A stretch of 6,108 bases of DNA from an uncultured Actinomycetes bacterium (GTDB taxonomy: Bacteria; Actinomycetota; Actinomycetes; Mycobacteriales; Mycobacteriaceae), in contig CAIWCQ010000469.1 of the NCBI GenBank assembly GCA_903911165.1, positions 1-6,108 on the forward strand. Reading direction: 5' to 3'. Position 1 is the stretch's first letter, and every line of letters starts with the position of its first letter. The notes below the pieces were generated by a model. That model ran no database searches. It was given only the letters and a program-made list of their open reading frames with translations, and was not told the DNA's origin. A program made the translations under genes and the position numbers. Positions 6,108 to 6,108 of the stretch are shown here, in pieces.

Positions 6108-6108
6108 G
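6082..6108. repeat. 15-bp tandem repeat (PEATT codons) running off the edge
   Basis: The unit GTTGCCTCGGGGGTC at 6082-6096 is repeated at 6097-6108, with 12 of 12 bases matching before the window ends. On the minus strand each unit encodes the pentapeptide PEATT. More copies may continue outside the window. Confidence 0.8.

Noticed and set aside
5935..6108. Plus-strand open frame of Ala/Val/Gly-rich residues at the right edge
   Set aside because: Preceded directly by a stop at 5932-5934, with no start codon until a GTG near 6053 and no ribosome binding site. The minus reading fits better, though not with certainty.
5955..6108. CRISPR-like or regulatory repeat array
   Set aside because: Units are 12 and 15 bp, adjacent without spacers and in multiples of three, as in repetitive protein-coding sequence.

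Overview
The window is about 6.1 kb of GC-rich DNA, densely coding, with strong G/C preference at third codon positions. Gene content is typical of Mycobacterium and its relatives: a WS/DGAT-type acyltransferase, a DUF3556-type membrane protein, an acetyl-CoA acetyltransferase, a crotonase, and an Ala/Pro/Thr-rich protein tail. I infer a mycobacterial (Mycobacterium/Mycolicibacterium-like) chromosome. No species can be named from the sequence.

Layout: five genes run left to right. (1) An alpha/beta hydrolase (2-829) is cut at its 5' end by the window edge and has an Asp-type nucleophile elbow like epoxide hydrolases. (2) A divergent WS/DGAT-family acyltransferase (843-2102) starts almost directly after it. 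(3) A 30-bp tandem duplication (2071-2130) spans the acyltransferase stop codon and fills most of the gap before the next gene. (4) A 582-residue multi-pass membrane protein of the DUF3556 type (2143-3891) follows. (5) After a 71-bp gap with a good ribosome binding site come a thiolase (3963-5108) and, 2 bp later, an enoyl-CoA hydratase/isomerase-family protein (5111-5911). The last 0.2 kb reads best on the minus strand as the C-terminal tail of a convergent gene (5931-6107). A GC-rich hairpin sits between the two convergent stop codons.

How the genes may work together: the hydratase and thiolase are two of the core beta-oxidation steps. The acyltransferase family transfers acyl groups from acyl-CoA to alcohols or diacylglycerol, and the hydrolase could process lipid or epoxide substrates. 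A role in acyl-CoA or lipid turnover is a reasonable inference, with the DUF3556 protein as the unexplained membrane component. No mobile element, CRISPR array, tRNA or rRNA was seen. Most of the window is ordinary lipid-metabolism coding sequence. The unusual parts are the stop-codon-spanning tandem repeat with a possible leaderless promoter, the altered acyltransferase active-site motif, the uncharacterised membrane protein and the repetitive tail at the right edge.
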